The translations under genes were made by a program, and so were the position numbers. A stretch of 40,146 nucleotides of DNA from Kofleriaceae bacterium. Its GTDB lineage: Bacteria > Myxococcota_A > Polyangia > Haliangiales > Haliangiaceae. The notes beneath the pieces were generated by a model. The model was given only the letters and a program-made list of their open reading frames with translations, had not been told where the DNA came from and made no database searches. The stretch is from assembly GCA_013368795.1 (NCBI GenBank), contig JABFXX010000378.1, forward strand, positions 1 to 40,146, read 5' to 3'. This document shows positions 18,109 through 29,016 of this stretch, piece by piece. Positions within the stretch are counted from its first letter, which is position 1; the number at the start of each line of letters is the position of its first letter.

Positions 18109-19040
18109 AGCGCGCGCTCGTCGCAGCCGCGCTCTGCCTCGTCGCGTGTCAGGGCAAGGACGACGCGGCAAACGGCAGCGCCGAAAAGACCAAGCGCGAT
18201 GCCGCGAAGCCCGATACCGCGATGGTCGCCGAAGACGCCGCGCGCGAGCCCGAAGGTTCCGCTGCGCTCGGGCCCGGTTCGGCCGCCAAGCCCGACGAGC
18301 CCGCCGAGCCGATTCCGGATCCGGGCAAGACGATCGATGACCTCGGCGGTGTGCCCGCGTGGCAAGCCGTCGTCGATCGCGCGCAGTACCTCGCGCGTCG
18401 CGGTCAGTCGGGCGTCGTGTTCGGAACGCTCGGCGCGCCGATCGAGGTCGCCGATCCGACGACCGACGGTGGCCTCGTCGCGACGCCATACACCTGGCTC
18501 GTCGACGACACCGAGGGCAACGGCGCGCTCGCGATCCGCGTGATGCTCGGCAAGCGCGACGTCAAGGAAGGCCAGCGCGTCGCGCTCGCCGGTGCGTGGG
18601 TGCTCGACGAGACCCTTCACTACTACTGGAAGGTCGATCAGGTGACGCCGCTGCCGCCTGCACCGCCGACCGATCTGAAGGAGCCACCTTCCCTGCCCGG
18701 TCACACGATCGTCGACGGCGGTTTTCCGCCCGGCGGTCACATGATCAAGTTCGCGAAGGATGGCGAGGCCGTGATCTTCACGGTCGTCGGCAAGCCGCCC
18801 GCGGTCGACGGTGATGGCTGGCAGGTCGCGAGCGAGCTCGGCGATCCGGTGTTCGCGCTGCTCAATCTTCCCGGCGAGCGACCGAGCTTCGGCGCGCAGG
18901 ACTTCCGCACGCCCGACGAGCGCTGGCACTTGAAGCGTGGCCAGCAGTACTGGGTCCGCATCGGCAAGATCCGACGCGGCAAGGATCCGACGAAGCCCGC
19001 GAACATCAACGCGCGGACCGCACCGGTTCACATCAAGTAG
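18102..19040 (+). CDS. Unknown lipoprotein coupled to msrC
   Basis: 312 residues. The ATG overlaps the msrC stop by 7 nt. The signal VKRALVAAALCLVAC gives Cys16 as lipidation site. A disordered linker rich in Lys, Asp, Ala and Pro follows and contains EGSAALGPGSAAK, the same low-complexity motif as in other lipoproteins here. The folded part (about 80-312) is beta-rich, with two similar-looking stretches around VRVMLGKRDVKEGQRVALAG and DFRTPDERWHLKRGQQYWV; family unknown. Coupling to a methionine sulfoxide reductase gene may hint at a link to oxidative stress in the envelope, but this rests on position only. The stop abuts the reverse-strand stop of the next gene. Confidence 0.72.
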   Translation: MVKRALVAAALCLVACQGKDDAANGSAEKTKRDAAKPDTAMVAEDAAREPEGSAALGPGSAAKPDEPAEPIPDPGKTIDDLGGVPAWQAVVDRAQYLARRGQSGVVFGTLGAPIEVADPTTDGGLVATPYTWLVDDTEGNGALAIRVMLGKRDVKEGQRVALAGAWVLDETLHYYWKVDQVTPLPPAPPTDLKEPPSLPGHTIVDGGFPPGGHMIKFAKDGEAVIFTVVGKPPAVDGDGWQVASELGDPVFALLNLPGERPSFGAQDFRTPDERWHLKRGQQYWVRIGKIRRGKDPTKPANINARTAPVHIK

Positions 19041-19667
19041 TCACGAGCCCGAGCCCCAGCCGCACTTCTGGCGGCCGACCGCGACGACGGCATCCGTCGC
19101 CGACTTGCAGCTCGGCTTCAGGTGCTCGCGCGAGCCGAGCTTCTCCCAGCCCGCCGACGCCTTGTCGAACGACGCGCGTAGCGTGTCGCGCGCCGCTTGC
19201 GGGACGGCATCGCACGTCTGGATGCGCTCGACCGCGGCCTTGTAGTCCTTGCACTCCTGCGGAATCTCGCCGCCCGCCGAGCTCGAGCCCGCGGAGCCTT
19301 CCGGTGGCGTCGTGTCGACGCCGCTGCCCGGTGCACTGTTCGCTGCACCGCTCGCGATATCGGTCGGCGCGCCGCTTCCGCTCGACAGCGCCTTCAGCAT
19401 GCACGTGCCGAGCTCGTCGCTCACCTTCTGCGCGGCCTTGCCCTCCGCCTCGCTGAGCGTCGGCGTTCCGCCGCGCGCCTGGTCGGCGTTCCATGTCGTC
19501 ATGCGCTTGGAGACTTCCTGCGCACACGCCGCGTCCTTGCACGCGCACATCTCGTCGCGGAACGCGGTCAGCTTGGCGACCGTCTTGTCGCCGGCCTGCG
19601 TGCCCTTGTCCTTGCAGCTCGCCGACGCGAGCGCGACGGCCATCGCGATCCACACGCGCGTGTTCAT
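19041..19667 (-). CDS. CACKD-motif lipoprotein, Cys-rich
   Basis: 208 residues from ATG 19667, which begins a signal (MNTRVWIAMAVALASAS, then Cys18); the frame extends to 19817 but without a sensible N-terminus. The N-terminal third, FRDEMCACKDAACAQEVSKR (37-56), then a helix and ELGTCMLKAL, is shared with the next minus-strand gene (FADKMCACKDTACAQ and MGECMQKAM), so they are paralogues. The middle is a Ser/Gly/Ala/Pro linker. The C-terminal third is a second Cys-containing helical region (ECKDYKAAVERIQTCDAV and GRQKCGW). The family is unknown to me; the conserved Cys suggest disulfides or metal binding outside the cytoplasm. Confidence 0.72.
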   Translation of the reverse strand: MNTRVWIAMAVALASASCKDKGTQAGDKTVAKLTAFRDEMCACKDAACAQEVSKRMTTWNADQARGGTPTLSEAEGKAAQKVSDELGTCMLKALSSGSGAPTDIASGAANSAPGSGVDTTPPEGSAGSSSAGGEIPQECKDYKAAVERIQTCDAVPQAARDTLRASFDKASAGWEKLGSREHLKPSCKSATDAVVAVGRQKCGWGSGS

Positions 19668-19867
19668 GTGTAGCGACGATCGTGAATTCGCAGCTGCGCG
19701 GCAATCGCGCGACGAAGCGATTCGCTCGAACGGACACTCATCCGCGATCGCGGCAATGTCACGGTTTGTAATCGAACTCGTAATTACCGCGGTCCGATCT
19801 CGCTCGCGCTCTGACAAACCTGAACAGGAGCGCAGCCGACTGCCGACCCCGGCGCATGGATGCGCCG

Positions 19868-19900
19868 AAAATAAGAAAACGGGCTCCCGAAGGAGCCCGT
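19868..19900 (-). terminator. Rho-independent terminator with TTCG tetraloop
   Basis: On the minus strand a perfect 9-bp stem, ACGGGCTCC with GGAGCCCGT, encloses a TTCG loop (19879-19900) and is followed by the T-rich run TTTTCTTATTTT. It lies about 45 nt after the stop of the CACKD lipoprotein at 19946 and is the only strong intrinsic terminator I found. A perfect 10-nt palindrome, CTAGGCCTAG, sits between the stop and the stem at 19914-19923. Confidence 0.9.
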
Positions 19901-19945
19901 CGTCGAATCGAAGCTAGGCCTAGTTTAGTTAGACCTAGAGGCGAT

Positions 19946-20419
19946 TCACTTCGCCGCCGAACCCTCGGCCGGAGCAGCCGCCGAGCCAGCCGCCGGAGCC
20001 GCCGAGCCCTCAGCCGAGCCAGCCGCCGCGGGGGCAGCCGAACCCTCGGCCGGCGCCGCCGCCGAACCCTCGGCCGGAGCCGCAGCCGAACCCTCGGCCG
20101 GAGCCGCCGAGCCAGCAGCCGGCGTCATCGCCTTCTGCATGCACTCGCCCATGCGGGTACCGATCTCCTGGGCCTTCTTGGTGTCCGCCTCGTTCATCTT
20201 CGGCGGCTCCTTCTGGTTCTTGCTCTGCTCCTGGCTCCACTTGGTCATCTCGTCGGAGACCTTCTGGGCGCAGGCCGTGTCCTTGCACGCGCACATCTTG
20301 TCGGCGAACTCGCTCATCTTCGCCATGGCGGCGCCGGCATCGCTGCCGCCCTTCTTCTTGCAGCCACCGAGCGAAAGGAACGCCATCGCAACAACGAAAC
20401 CAAGCGTGATCTTCTTCAT
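19946..20419 (-). CDS. CACKD-motif lipoprotein with Ala/Pro/Glu GSAA repeats
   Basis: 157 residues. AAAGGAGAG precedes the ATG on the minus strand. The signal MKKITLGFVVAMAFLSLGGC has Cys20 as lipidation site, followed by KKKGG. Residues 38-97 form the conserved helical domain with M42-CACKDTACAQ and GECMQKAM. From 101 to the end the protein is a low-complexity tail with eight GSA units, mostly AEGSAAP, with no aromatic or hydrophobic core; it is likely an extended spacer through the periplasm or cell wall. The strong ribosome site and dedicated terminator suggest an abundant product. Function unknown. Confidence 0.8.
   Translation of the reverse strand: MKKITLGFVVAMAFLSLGGCKKKGGSDAGAAMAKMSEFADKMCACKDTACAQKVSDEMTKWSQEQSKNQKEPPKMNEADTKKAQEIGTRMGECMQKAMTPAAGSAAPAEGSAAAPAEGSAAAPAEGSAAPAAAGSAEGSAAPAAGSAAAPAEGSAAK
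19949..20119 (-). repeat. Coding repeat of eight GSA units
   Basis: The last 57 codons of the lipoprotein are imperfect copies of a unit encoding AEGSAAP or AAGSAAP, visible in DNA as recurring CCCTCGGCCGGAG blocks on the plus strand. Such tracts change length easily by slippage. Confidence 0.8.
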
Positions 20420-20502
20420 CTGAGTGCCTCTCTCCTTTGAGGCCTGACGATGCGAGATCCGCGCGCCGGGCGCAATGAATCAACTGTATTGCTTTGTAGC
20501 GA

Positions 20503-22416
20503 TCAGGAGACGAGATATCGCTCGTACGCAGCAAAGTCGTATTCACGTCCGAGGAACGATCGAACGAGCTCTGCAGCATCGCGCGATCCACCCGGTGCGA
20601 GGACCTTATCGCGGTACGCGAACGTCACGTCCTTCGCCATCAGGCCCTTCTCTTCGAACGGCGTGAGGAGGTCCTTCGCGATCACGAGCGACCATTGGTA
20701 CGTGTAGTACATCGCCGAGTACCCGACCAGGTGACCGAACGACGCGTGGAAGCGCGTACCGGGTACGTAGCGGAACGGCGTGTAGCGCTTCTGCAGACGC
20801 TGCACTTCGCCGAGCTGATCGAGCGAGTCGGGATCCGCGCGGTGGAAGCCGAGCGAGATCGCCGCGTAGAAGATCTGCTGCACGGTCGCGGTGCCGAGCC
20901 CGAACTTGTCGGCGCGCCGCATCTTCTCGACGAGGCCCTCCGGAATGACCTGCCCGCTCGTCACGTGGCGCGCGAATCGCGCGAGCGTGTCGTGCGTCCA
21001 CGCCCACTCCTCGAACATCTGCGACGGCGCCTCGACGAAGTCCCACTCGGTCGCGACGCCGCTCTGCGTGATCCACTTCTGGTGGCCGCCGAGCACGTGG
21101 TGCATGAGGTGACCGAACTCGTGGAACATCGTGACGACGTCGTCGTGCTCCATGAGCGCGGCCCTGTCGCTCGCCGTTGGCTCCGGGAAGTTGCACACGA
21201 GCACGCCCTCGGGGAGCTGCACGCCGTGCACGCCATCCTTGAGCGGGAACTGCGCCGCATGCTTGTACTTGCCCTCGCGCGGGTGCATGTCGAGGTAGAT
21301 GCGGCCGAGCTTGCCGCCGGCGCGCATCACGTCGTACGTGAGCACGCTCGGGTGCCACGCCTTGTCGGGCACCGCCACGTACGCGATGTCGAAGATCTCC
21401 GCCGTGATCTCGAGCAGGCCGGCGAGCACGCGCTCGTACGGGAAGTACTGGCGCACCTCGCTGGCGTCGACCTCGTAGCGCTCCTTCTTGACGAGGTTCT
21501 CGAGCCACACCTTCTGCCAGTCGCAGACCTCGGTCGCCGCCGGGTCGACCTTCTGCAGCTGGCGCAGCAGCTCCGCGTAGTCCTCCTGGGCGCGCGGCGC
21601 GGCGAGCTTCCACACCTTCTCGATGAAGTCGCTCGCGTTCTCGCCCGACTTGATCATCTTGTCGGCGGTGATGTAGTCGGCCCAGTTCGCGTAGCCGAGC
21701 AGGCCCGACTTCTCGGCGCGCAGCTTGAGGATGTCGTGGAGGATATTCTCGTTCTGCTGGTCGCCGCGGCTGCGGAACTTGACGTACAGCTCGCGACGGA
21801 GCGCGTCGTCGGACGCGTACGTCATGAACGGGTTGTAGTCGGGGTAGTCCGTCGTGATCCGGATCGTGCCGCTCGCGTCGGGCGGATGCGCGGCGATGAA
21901 GTCCGCCGGCAGACCGGCGAGGCGCTTGGGATCGGTGATCTCGAGCGCGCGGACGTCCTCCGAGATGGTCTTCGAGAAGATCTGGCCGAGCCGGGTCAGC
22001 TCCTCGTCGATCGCCTTCAGGCGCTCGCGCACCTCGGGTGGCTTGTCGACGCCGGCGCGCCGGTAGTCGCGCAGCGTGTGCTCGATGAACCGCTGGGTAT
22101 CGGCGTCGGCCTGGCTGACGTCGACGGCGGCGAGCGCGTCGTACATCTCGCGATCGAGTGCGAGGTCCGAGTAGAAGCGCGAGACTTCCTGCTCGCACTC
22201 GCGCGCGGCGTCGCGGATCGCCTCGTCGGGGTGGACCTCCGACATCAGGCCCGCCAGCGCGTTGGTCGCGCTCGCCGCGGTCAAAAGCTCGTTGTACGGG
22301 ACGAGCGTGGCCTCGATCGTCCGCGTCTTGCCGCCAACGATCGCCGGTCTCAGCTCCTGCGCGCGACGCAGGCCAGCGAGACACTCTTCGGTGAACCTCT
22401 TCGTCTCCTTCTTCAC
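20503..22416 (-). CDS. M3-family oligopeptidase (thimet oligopeptidase-like)
   Basis: 637 residues from GTG 22416. The frame continues to 22581, but that part is antisense to the MiaE-like gene and has no M3 character. The zinc site is H432-E433-F-G-H436 in TMFHEFGHLMHH, with E462 in DFVEAPSQMFEEW as third ligand. The C-terminal half contains the family's RYVPGTRFHASFGHLVGY, a substrate-binding Tyr/His region. No signal peptide is present, so it is probably cytoplasmic, trimming short peptides. TACCAT lies 8 nt before the start. It is divergent from the hydroxylase gene, with only 25 nt between the two starts. Confidence 0.9.
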   Translation of the reverse strand: MKKETKRFTEECLAGLRRAQELRPAIVGGKTRTIEATLVPYNELLTAASATNALAGLMSEVHPDEAIRDAARECEQEVSRFYSDLALDREMYDALAAVDVSQADADTQRFIEHTLRDYRRAGVDKPPEVRERLKAIDEELTRLGQIFSKTISEDVRALEITDPKRLAGLPADFIAAHPPDASGTIRITTDYPDYNPFMTYASDDALRRELYVKFRSRGDQQNENILHDILKLRAEKSGLLGYANWADYITADKMIKSGENASDFIEKVWKLAAPRAQEDYAELLRQLQKVDPAATEVCDWQKVWLENLVKKERYEVDASEVRQYFPYERVLAGLLEITAEIFDIAYVAVPDKAWHPSVLTYDVMRAGGKLGRIYLDMHPREGKYKHAAQFPLKDGVHGVQLPEGVLVCNFPEPTASDRAALMEHDDVVTMFHEFGHLMHHVLGGHQKWITQSGVATEWDFVEAPSQMFEEWAWTHDTLARFARHVTSGQVIPEGLVEKMRRADKFGLGTATVQQIFYAAISLGFHRADPDSLDQLGEVQRLQKRYTPFRYVPGTRFHASFGHLVGYSAMYYTYQWSLVIAKDLLTPFEEKGLMAKDVTFAYRDKVLAPGGSRDAAELVRSFLGREYDFAAYERYLVS

Positions 22417-22424
22417 CGACGCAG

Positions 22425-22430
22425 ATGGTA
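22425..22430 (-). promoter_or_regulatory. -10-like box TACCAT, 8 nt before GTG 22416
   Basis: Minus-strand TANNNT match in the 25-nt gap between divergent genes. It supports GTG 22416 as the true start of the peptidase. Confidence 0.5.
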
Positions 22431-22441
22431 CACACGAATCC

Positions 22442-23053
22442 GTGGTTGAACACGCAGACGAACACGCGATCGCGCACCTGGGGGATGCGCTGCCGCTGGT
22501 CCCGACCGGACCGCGCTGGATCGAGGTCGCGATGTCGGACCTCGATGCGGTGCACGCCGACCACCTCCACTGCGAGCGCAAGGCAGCGCAGTCCGCGCTA
22601 TCGCTGATCCGCAGCTATCCCCATCGCACGGATCTCGTCGAGGCGATGGCGCGGCTCGCGCACGACGAGACCCGCCACGTCGTCCAGGTGACGCAGCTGA
22701 TGCAGCGGCGCGAGCAGCCGGCGGCGTACGACTTCGGCGACGACTACGCGTCGGCGCTGCGCGAGCAGATCCGCAAGCCCGAGCCGCTGCGCCTGCTCGA
22801 TCGGCTACTCGTGTTCGCGGTGATCGAGGGACGGTCGGCCGAGCGCCTCGGCATGCTCGCGACCGCGCTTCCGGATCCCAAGGATGCCGCGCTCTACGCG
22901 AGCCTCGCGACCGCCGAGGTCCGCCACCGTGACGTCTTCCTCGCGCTCGCCCGCGACACGGCTCCCGACACCTGGCGGGCCCGCGCGCTCGAGCTTGCCG
23001 AGATCGAGGCGGACATCCTCGCGAACCGACCGATCATTCCGCGAATCCACTGA
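22442..23053 (+). CDS. miaE: tRNA 2-methylthio-N6-isopentenyladenosine hydroxylase-like diiron protein
   Basis: 203 residues. A four-helix ferritin-like fold with a complete carboxylate-bridged diiron ligand set: E45 (HLHCERKAAQSALSL), E76 and H79 (HDETRH), E129 (VIEGRSAERL) and E159 and H162 (AEVRHRD). The pattern CERKAAxxALSL and IEGRSAERL is that of MiaE, which hydroxylates ms2i6A at position 37 of tRNAs using O2. GTG 22442 gives the usual length and clears the divergent peptidase start; the upstream GTG 22391 would overlap that gene. The assignment is by motif; other diiron hydroxylases are possible. Confidence 0.85.
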   Translation: MVEHADEHAIAHLGDALPLVPTGPRWIEVAMSDLDAVHADHLHCERKAAQSALSLIRSYPHRTDLVEAMARLAHDETRHVVQVTQLMQRREQPAAYDFGDDYASALREQIRKPEPLRLLDRLLVFAVIEGRSAERLGMLATALPDPKDAALYASLATAEVRHRDVFLALARDTAPDTWRARALELAEIEADILANRPIIPRIH

Positions 23054-23081
23054 GGGCTCTGCCGGCGCCGCCGCGGTGCGG

Positions 23082-23087
23082 TACGAT
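23082..23087 (+). promoter_or_regulatory. -10-like box TACGAT, 11 nt before GTG 23099
   Basis: TANNNT match upstream of the kinase-nSTAND gene, at the longer 11-nt spacing also seen at 10483. Confidence 0.35.
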
Positions 23088-23098
23088 GGATCCTGCGC

Positions 23099-25920
<2,822 letters not shown>

Positions 25921-25924
<4 letters not shown>

Positions 25925-26871
25925 AGCGCGCGATCCTCGCAATGATGCTCCTCGCCCGGGCGGCGTACGCCGACGAGCCGTGGGAGCAAGGCGTGTCCAA
26001 GGACCACCGCGACCGCGCGCAGGCGCTGTTTGCCGAGGGCAACGTGCTGTTCGCGCAGCAGGCGCACGCGCCCGCGCTCGCGAAGTACAAGTCGGCGATC
26101 GCGCTGTGGGACCATCCGCTCGTCCGCTTCAACATGGCGGTCACCGAGATCCGTCTCGATCGGATCCTCGAGGCCGCCGAGGACCTCGATGCCGCGCTGC
26201 GATTCGGCGACGCGCCGTTCACCGAGGAGCTGTACCGGCAGGCGCTCGACTATCAGCGGCTCGTCGCAGGACGCGTCGGCGTGATCGAGGCGAGCTGCGA
26301 GCAAGCGGGCGCGCAGGTCCAGCTCGACGGCAAGCCGTGGTTCCAGTGCCCCGGCACGCAGAAGCAGCGCGTGCTCGCCGGCGAGCACGTGGTCGTCGCC
26401 GAGAAGTCGGAGTACCTCACGTACTCGCGGCGCGTCGTCGTATCTGGCAACGCGACCGCCACCGATCGCGTGCAGCTCGTGCCGCTCGAAGATGTCGTGC
26501 GCTACGAGTACCCGGCGCCGCGCTGGCTGCCGTGGACGACCGCCGGTGTCGGCGCTGCGGTCGCGTTCGGTGGGCTCGCGTTCTGGTTCGCGGGGCGCAA
26601 CGAGATGGATCAGTTCGACGCCGACTTCGCGCGGCTGTGCCCGACGGGATGCCGCGCCGATCTGTCCGATCAGCCGCAGCTCGCGCGCGACCGCGACAGC
26701 GCGGAGCTGAAGGGCACGATCGCGGTCGGGATGTGGGCGACGGGCGGCGTGCTCGCCGTCGGCGGACTCGTCTGGGGCCGCTTCGTCAACCGGCCGCGCC
26801 GCAGCGTGCCCGACATGGAGCTGCGGCCGACGCCGGGCGGCGTGACCGCAAATGCCGGCTGGCGCTTCTAG
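25921..26871 (+). CDS. TPR/PEGA-like membrane protein coupled to the kinase
   Basis: 316 residues, starting at a GTG that overlaps the kinase stop by 4 nt. A signal peptide (KRAILAMMLLARAAYA) is followed by a helical-hairpin region like TPR repeats (about 28-115, ALFAEGNVLFAQQAHAPALA, RILEAAEDLDAALRFG), then a PEGA-like beta domain (about 117-188, GVIEASCEQAGAQVQLDGK, VLAGEHVVVAEK, YSRRVVVSG). Two hydrophobic segments (about 202-224 and 261-283) flank a loop with two Cys (RLCPTGCRADL). This is a common partner layout for Myxococcota kinases; the translational coupling suggests it acts with the kinase as an envelope sensor or scaffold. It converges on the MFS gene, sharing the bases CTAG. Confidence 0.75.
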
Positions 26872-28097
26872 CTCTCGTCAGCTGGTTTGAGCTCGGCGAG
26901 CGGCGGCATGTGCGAGAGCTCCGGCCACTTCGCCGCGATCGCGATGACGACGATGATCGCGATCGCGCCGCCGGCGACGATCGCCGGCACGGTGCCGACG
27001 AGACCGGCCGCAAGACCAGACTCCGCGGCACCGAGCTCGTTCGACATGCCGATGAACACGAACTGGACCGCCGAGACGCGGCCCCGGATCGCGTCGGGCA
27101 CCACCATCTGTTCGAGCGTCAGGCGGATGACGACGCTGATGTTATCGAGCGCACCGGCCGCGACGAGCAGCACGACCGATAGCCAGAACGAGCGCGAAAG
27201 GCCAAAGCCAACCGTGACGGCGCCGAACAGCGCGACGACGATCAGCAGCACGCGACCCGGTCGCCGCCACGCTGGCAGGCGGCCACCGATCACTGCCATC
27301 AGGACGGCGCCGGCCGACTGCGCCGCCCGCAAGATGCCGAGGCCGAGCGAGTCGACGTGCAGCACGTCGCTGGCGATCACCGGCAGGAGCGCGGTCACGC
27401 CCGCGAAGAGCACGGCGAACATGTCGAGCGTGATCGCCGATAGGAGCAGCTTCGACCGAAAGATAAAGCGCATCCCGGTGCGCCAATCACGGCGCCCGGC
27501 GATCGCGGAAGGCGTACCCTGCTCGACGGTGCGCGGCTTCGGCAGCGCACGGTACAGCGTGCCCGACGCGAGGCCGGTGAGCGCGACGAACGCGTAGACC
27601 CAGTAGGCGTCGACGAACTTGACCGTGAGACCCGCGAGCGCGGGCCCGGTGATCGCGGCGAGCTCCTGGAGACTCGACGTGATCCGGTTCGTGCGGACGA
27701 GATCCTCACGCGGCATGATCAGCGGGATCAGCGACATGCTGGCGGGTGCGTGCACCGCGGTGACGCAGCCAAATGCGAGGAGGAGCCCGAGGTAGACCGG
27801 CACGGGCGCGTGGAAGTACGACGCGAGCGCGAGGCCGATACCGATCACGCCCGCGCCAAGCGCAGCGAGCGTGGTCAGCGTTCGCCGGTCGCTGCGATCG
27901 ACGAGCGCGCCGACCGGCACGAACAGGAGGACGACCGGGATGACCTGGACGAGGCCGACCGCGCCGAGCAAGAACTTCGACGATGTGCGCTCGTACAGCT
28001 CCCAGACGACGGTCAGGCTGATGATGGCTCGACCGAACGTGTTGAGCGACCGAGCGCCTACGAGTCGGGCGATCGGGCTCGCGGAAACTTCTGGCAC
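26868..28097 (-). CDS. MFS transporter, EntS-like
   Basis: 409 residues with about twelve hydrophobic segments, no signal peptide, and the MFS loop motif after the second helix (GALVDRSDRRTL). The closely spaced DxxxRxxVSAVQFVFIGMSNELG in the C-terminal half, with GRVSAVQ, matches the second-half motif of the MFS_3/EntS group that exports siderophores or small molecules. The substrate cannot be told, and no biosynthetic genes are adjacent. The start is GTG 28097 with TAGCAT 9 nt upstream. Both this gene and its convergent neighbour end in the shared palindrome CTAG. Confidence 0.88.
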   Translation of the reverse strand: MPEVSASPIARLVGARSLNTFGRAIISLTVVWELYERTSSKFLLGAVGLVQVIPVVLLFVPVGALVDRSDRRTLTTLAALGAGVIGIGLALASYFHAPVPVYLGLLLAFGCVTAVHAPASMSLIPLIMPREDLVRTNRITSSLQELAAITGPALAGLTVKFVDAYWVYAFVALTGLASGTLYRALPKPRTVEQGTPSAIAGRRDWRTGMRFIFRSKLLLSAITLDMFAVLFAGVTALLPVIASDVLHVDSLGLGILRAAQSAGAVLMAVIGGRLPAWRRPGRVLLIVVALFGAVTVGFGLSRSFWLSVVLLVAAGALDNISVVIRLTLEQMVVPDAIRGRVSAVQFVFIGMSNELGAAESGLAAGLVGTVPAIVAGGAIAIIVVIAIAAKWPELSHMPPLAELKPADES

Positions 28098-28106
28098 TGC
28101 GCTGGG

Positions 28107-28112
28107 ATGCTA
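28107..28112 (-). promoter_or_regulatory. -10-like box TAGCAT, 9 nt before GTG 28097
   Basis: Minus-strand TANNNT match in the 79-nt gap to the divergent membrane-protein gene. Confidence 0.45.
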
Positions 28113-28176
28113 GCGCGCCAGGGTCCGATGCAAAGTCGGATGCTCGAACTTCGCACGCACGTGGCATCATCTCTGG

Positions 28177-29004
28177 GTGACAGAACGGCGTGTTGCGGCG
28201 GCCCTCTTGATCGGCGCGGCGATGTCGGCGATCGGCACCGCGATCACGGCTCACAGTGTGCTGAGCAGCGGCTCCGGCACGCACTTCGCGCTGAAGGTGT
28301 TTCTGCCGATCCTGATCGCGCCTGGCCTCGTCGCCTGGCGCGCGCCGAAGCCGCGTACGTTCGGGATCTGGACGGCTCTCGCCACCATCTCGTCGATCAT
28401 CTGGTCGATCGGTGGCTCGCCTGAATATTACGAGCGTCACCGCGCGGGCTGGGCCGCGGTTCAGGTCTCGGCGTGGACGACGATCGGGATCGTCGTCGTC
28501 GGCAGCGCGGTTGCCGCGTTCTGGTTCAGCGCGCGCGAGGTCTCCGAGGACGATCTCGCGACTCCTCTCGCGCGCCGCCTGCGCCGGATCGTCCAGCTCG
28601 TCGTCCCTACCGCCATCGTCACCGGCTTCGCGGGCCTGTTGCCGGGTTACGAGATGTACTTCGGCGACACGCACCTCCACACGGAGACCGCAGGCGGTGG
28701 CTGGCTGCTCCTGTTTCTCGCGCTCGCCCTCGCGCCTGCCGCGGTCGTCTATCGCGATCCTCGTCGTCGCTGGGCCTGGATCTGGGCAGGCTGGACGTTC
28801 CCGTCGATGTTCCTGAGCGTGATGGTCTCGTTCGGGTTCAGGATCTTCGAGAGAGCCGAGCCGCTGTGGCCAGCGCTCGTCGTGCGGTTCGGTGTCAGCA
28901 TGATCTTCGTCCTGGTCATGCTTGCCGTCCCGCTCATCGCGCTCTTGTCGCGTGGTGCCGACGAAGCGGCGCCGTCGCGGCTGCCGCGGGCGCGCCTGCG
29001 CTAG
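28177..29004 (+). CDS. Unknown multi-pass membrane protein
   Basis: 275 residues with about seven hydrophobic helices (for example LLIGAAMSAIGTAITAHSVL, IGIVVVGSAVAAFWF, LVVPTAIVTGFAGLLP, WLLLFLALALAPAAVVY). Loops are short; one contains EMYFGDTHLHTETAG, a His/Glu/Asp-rich stretch that could bind metal, although this is speculation. No family recognised. CATCAT, one base off TANNNT, lies 6 nt before the GTG. The next gene has its own -10-like box directly after this stop, so co-transcription is not required. Confidence 0.7.
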   Translation: MTERRVAAALLIGAAMSAIGTAITAHSVLSSGSGTHFALKVFLPILIAPGLVAWRAPKPRTFGIWTALATISSIIWSIGGSPEYYERHRAGWAAVQVSAWTTIGIVVVGSAVAAFWFSAREVSEDDLATPLARRLRRIVQLVVPTAIVTGFAGLLPGYEMYFGDTHLHTETAGGGWLLLFLALALAPAAVVYRDPRRRWAWIWAGWTFPSMFLSVMVSFGFRIFERAEPLWPALVVRFGVSMIFVLVMLAVPLIALLSRGADEAAPSRLPRARLR

Positions 29005-29010
29005 TACCAT
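29005..29010 (+). promoter_or_regulatory. -10-like box TACCAT, 6 nt before GTG 29017
   Basis: Exact TANNNT match that begins immediately after the stop codon of the preceding gene. The sigma factor therefore probably has its own leaderless transcript. Confidence 0.55.
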
Positions 29011-29016
29011 CGCGCG

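Noticed and set aside
19668..19817. 50-residue N-terminal extension of the CACKD lipoprotein at 19041
   Set aside because: It would bury the lipoprotein signal inside the protein; ATG 19667 gives a normal signal.
22262..22441. N-terminal extension of the MiaE-like protein to an upstream ATG or GTG
   Set aside because: It would overlap the divergent peptidase coding region and adds no family-like sequence.
22417..22581. Longer start for the M3 peptidase
   Set aside because: The extra 55 residues are Ser/Cys/Arg-rich, are antisense to the MiaE-like gene, and pass over a -10-like box placed correctly for GTG 22416.
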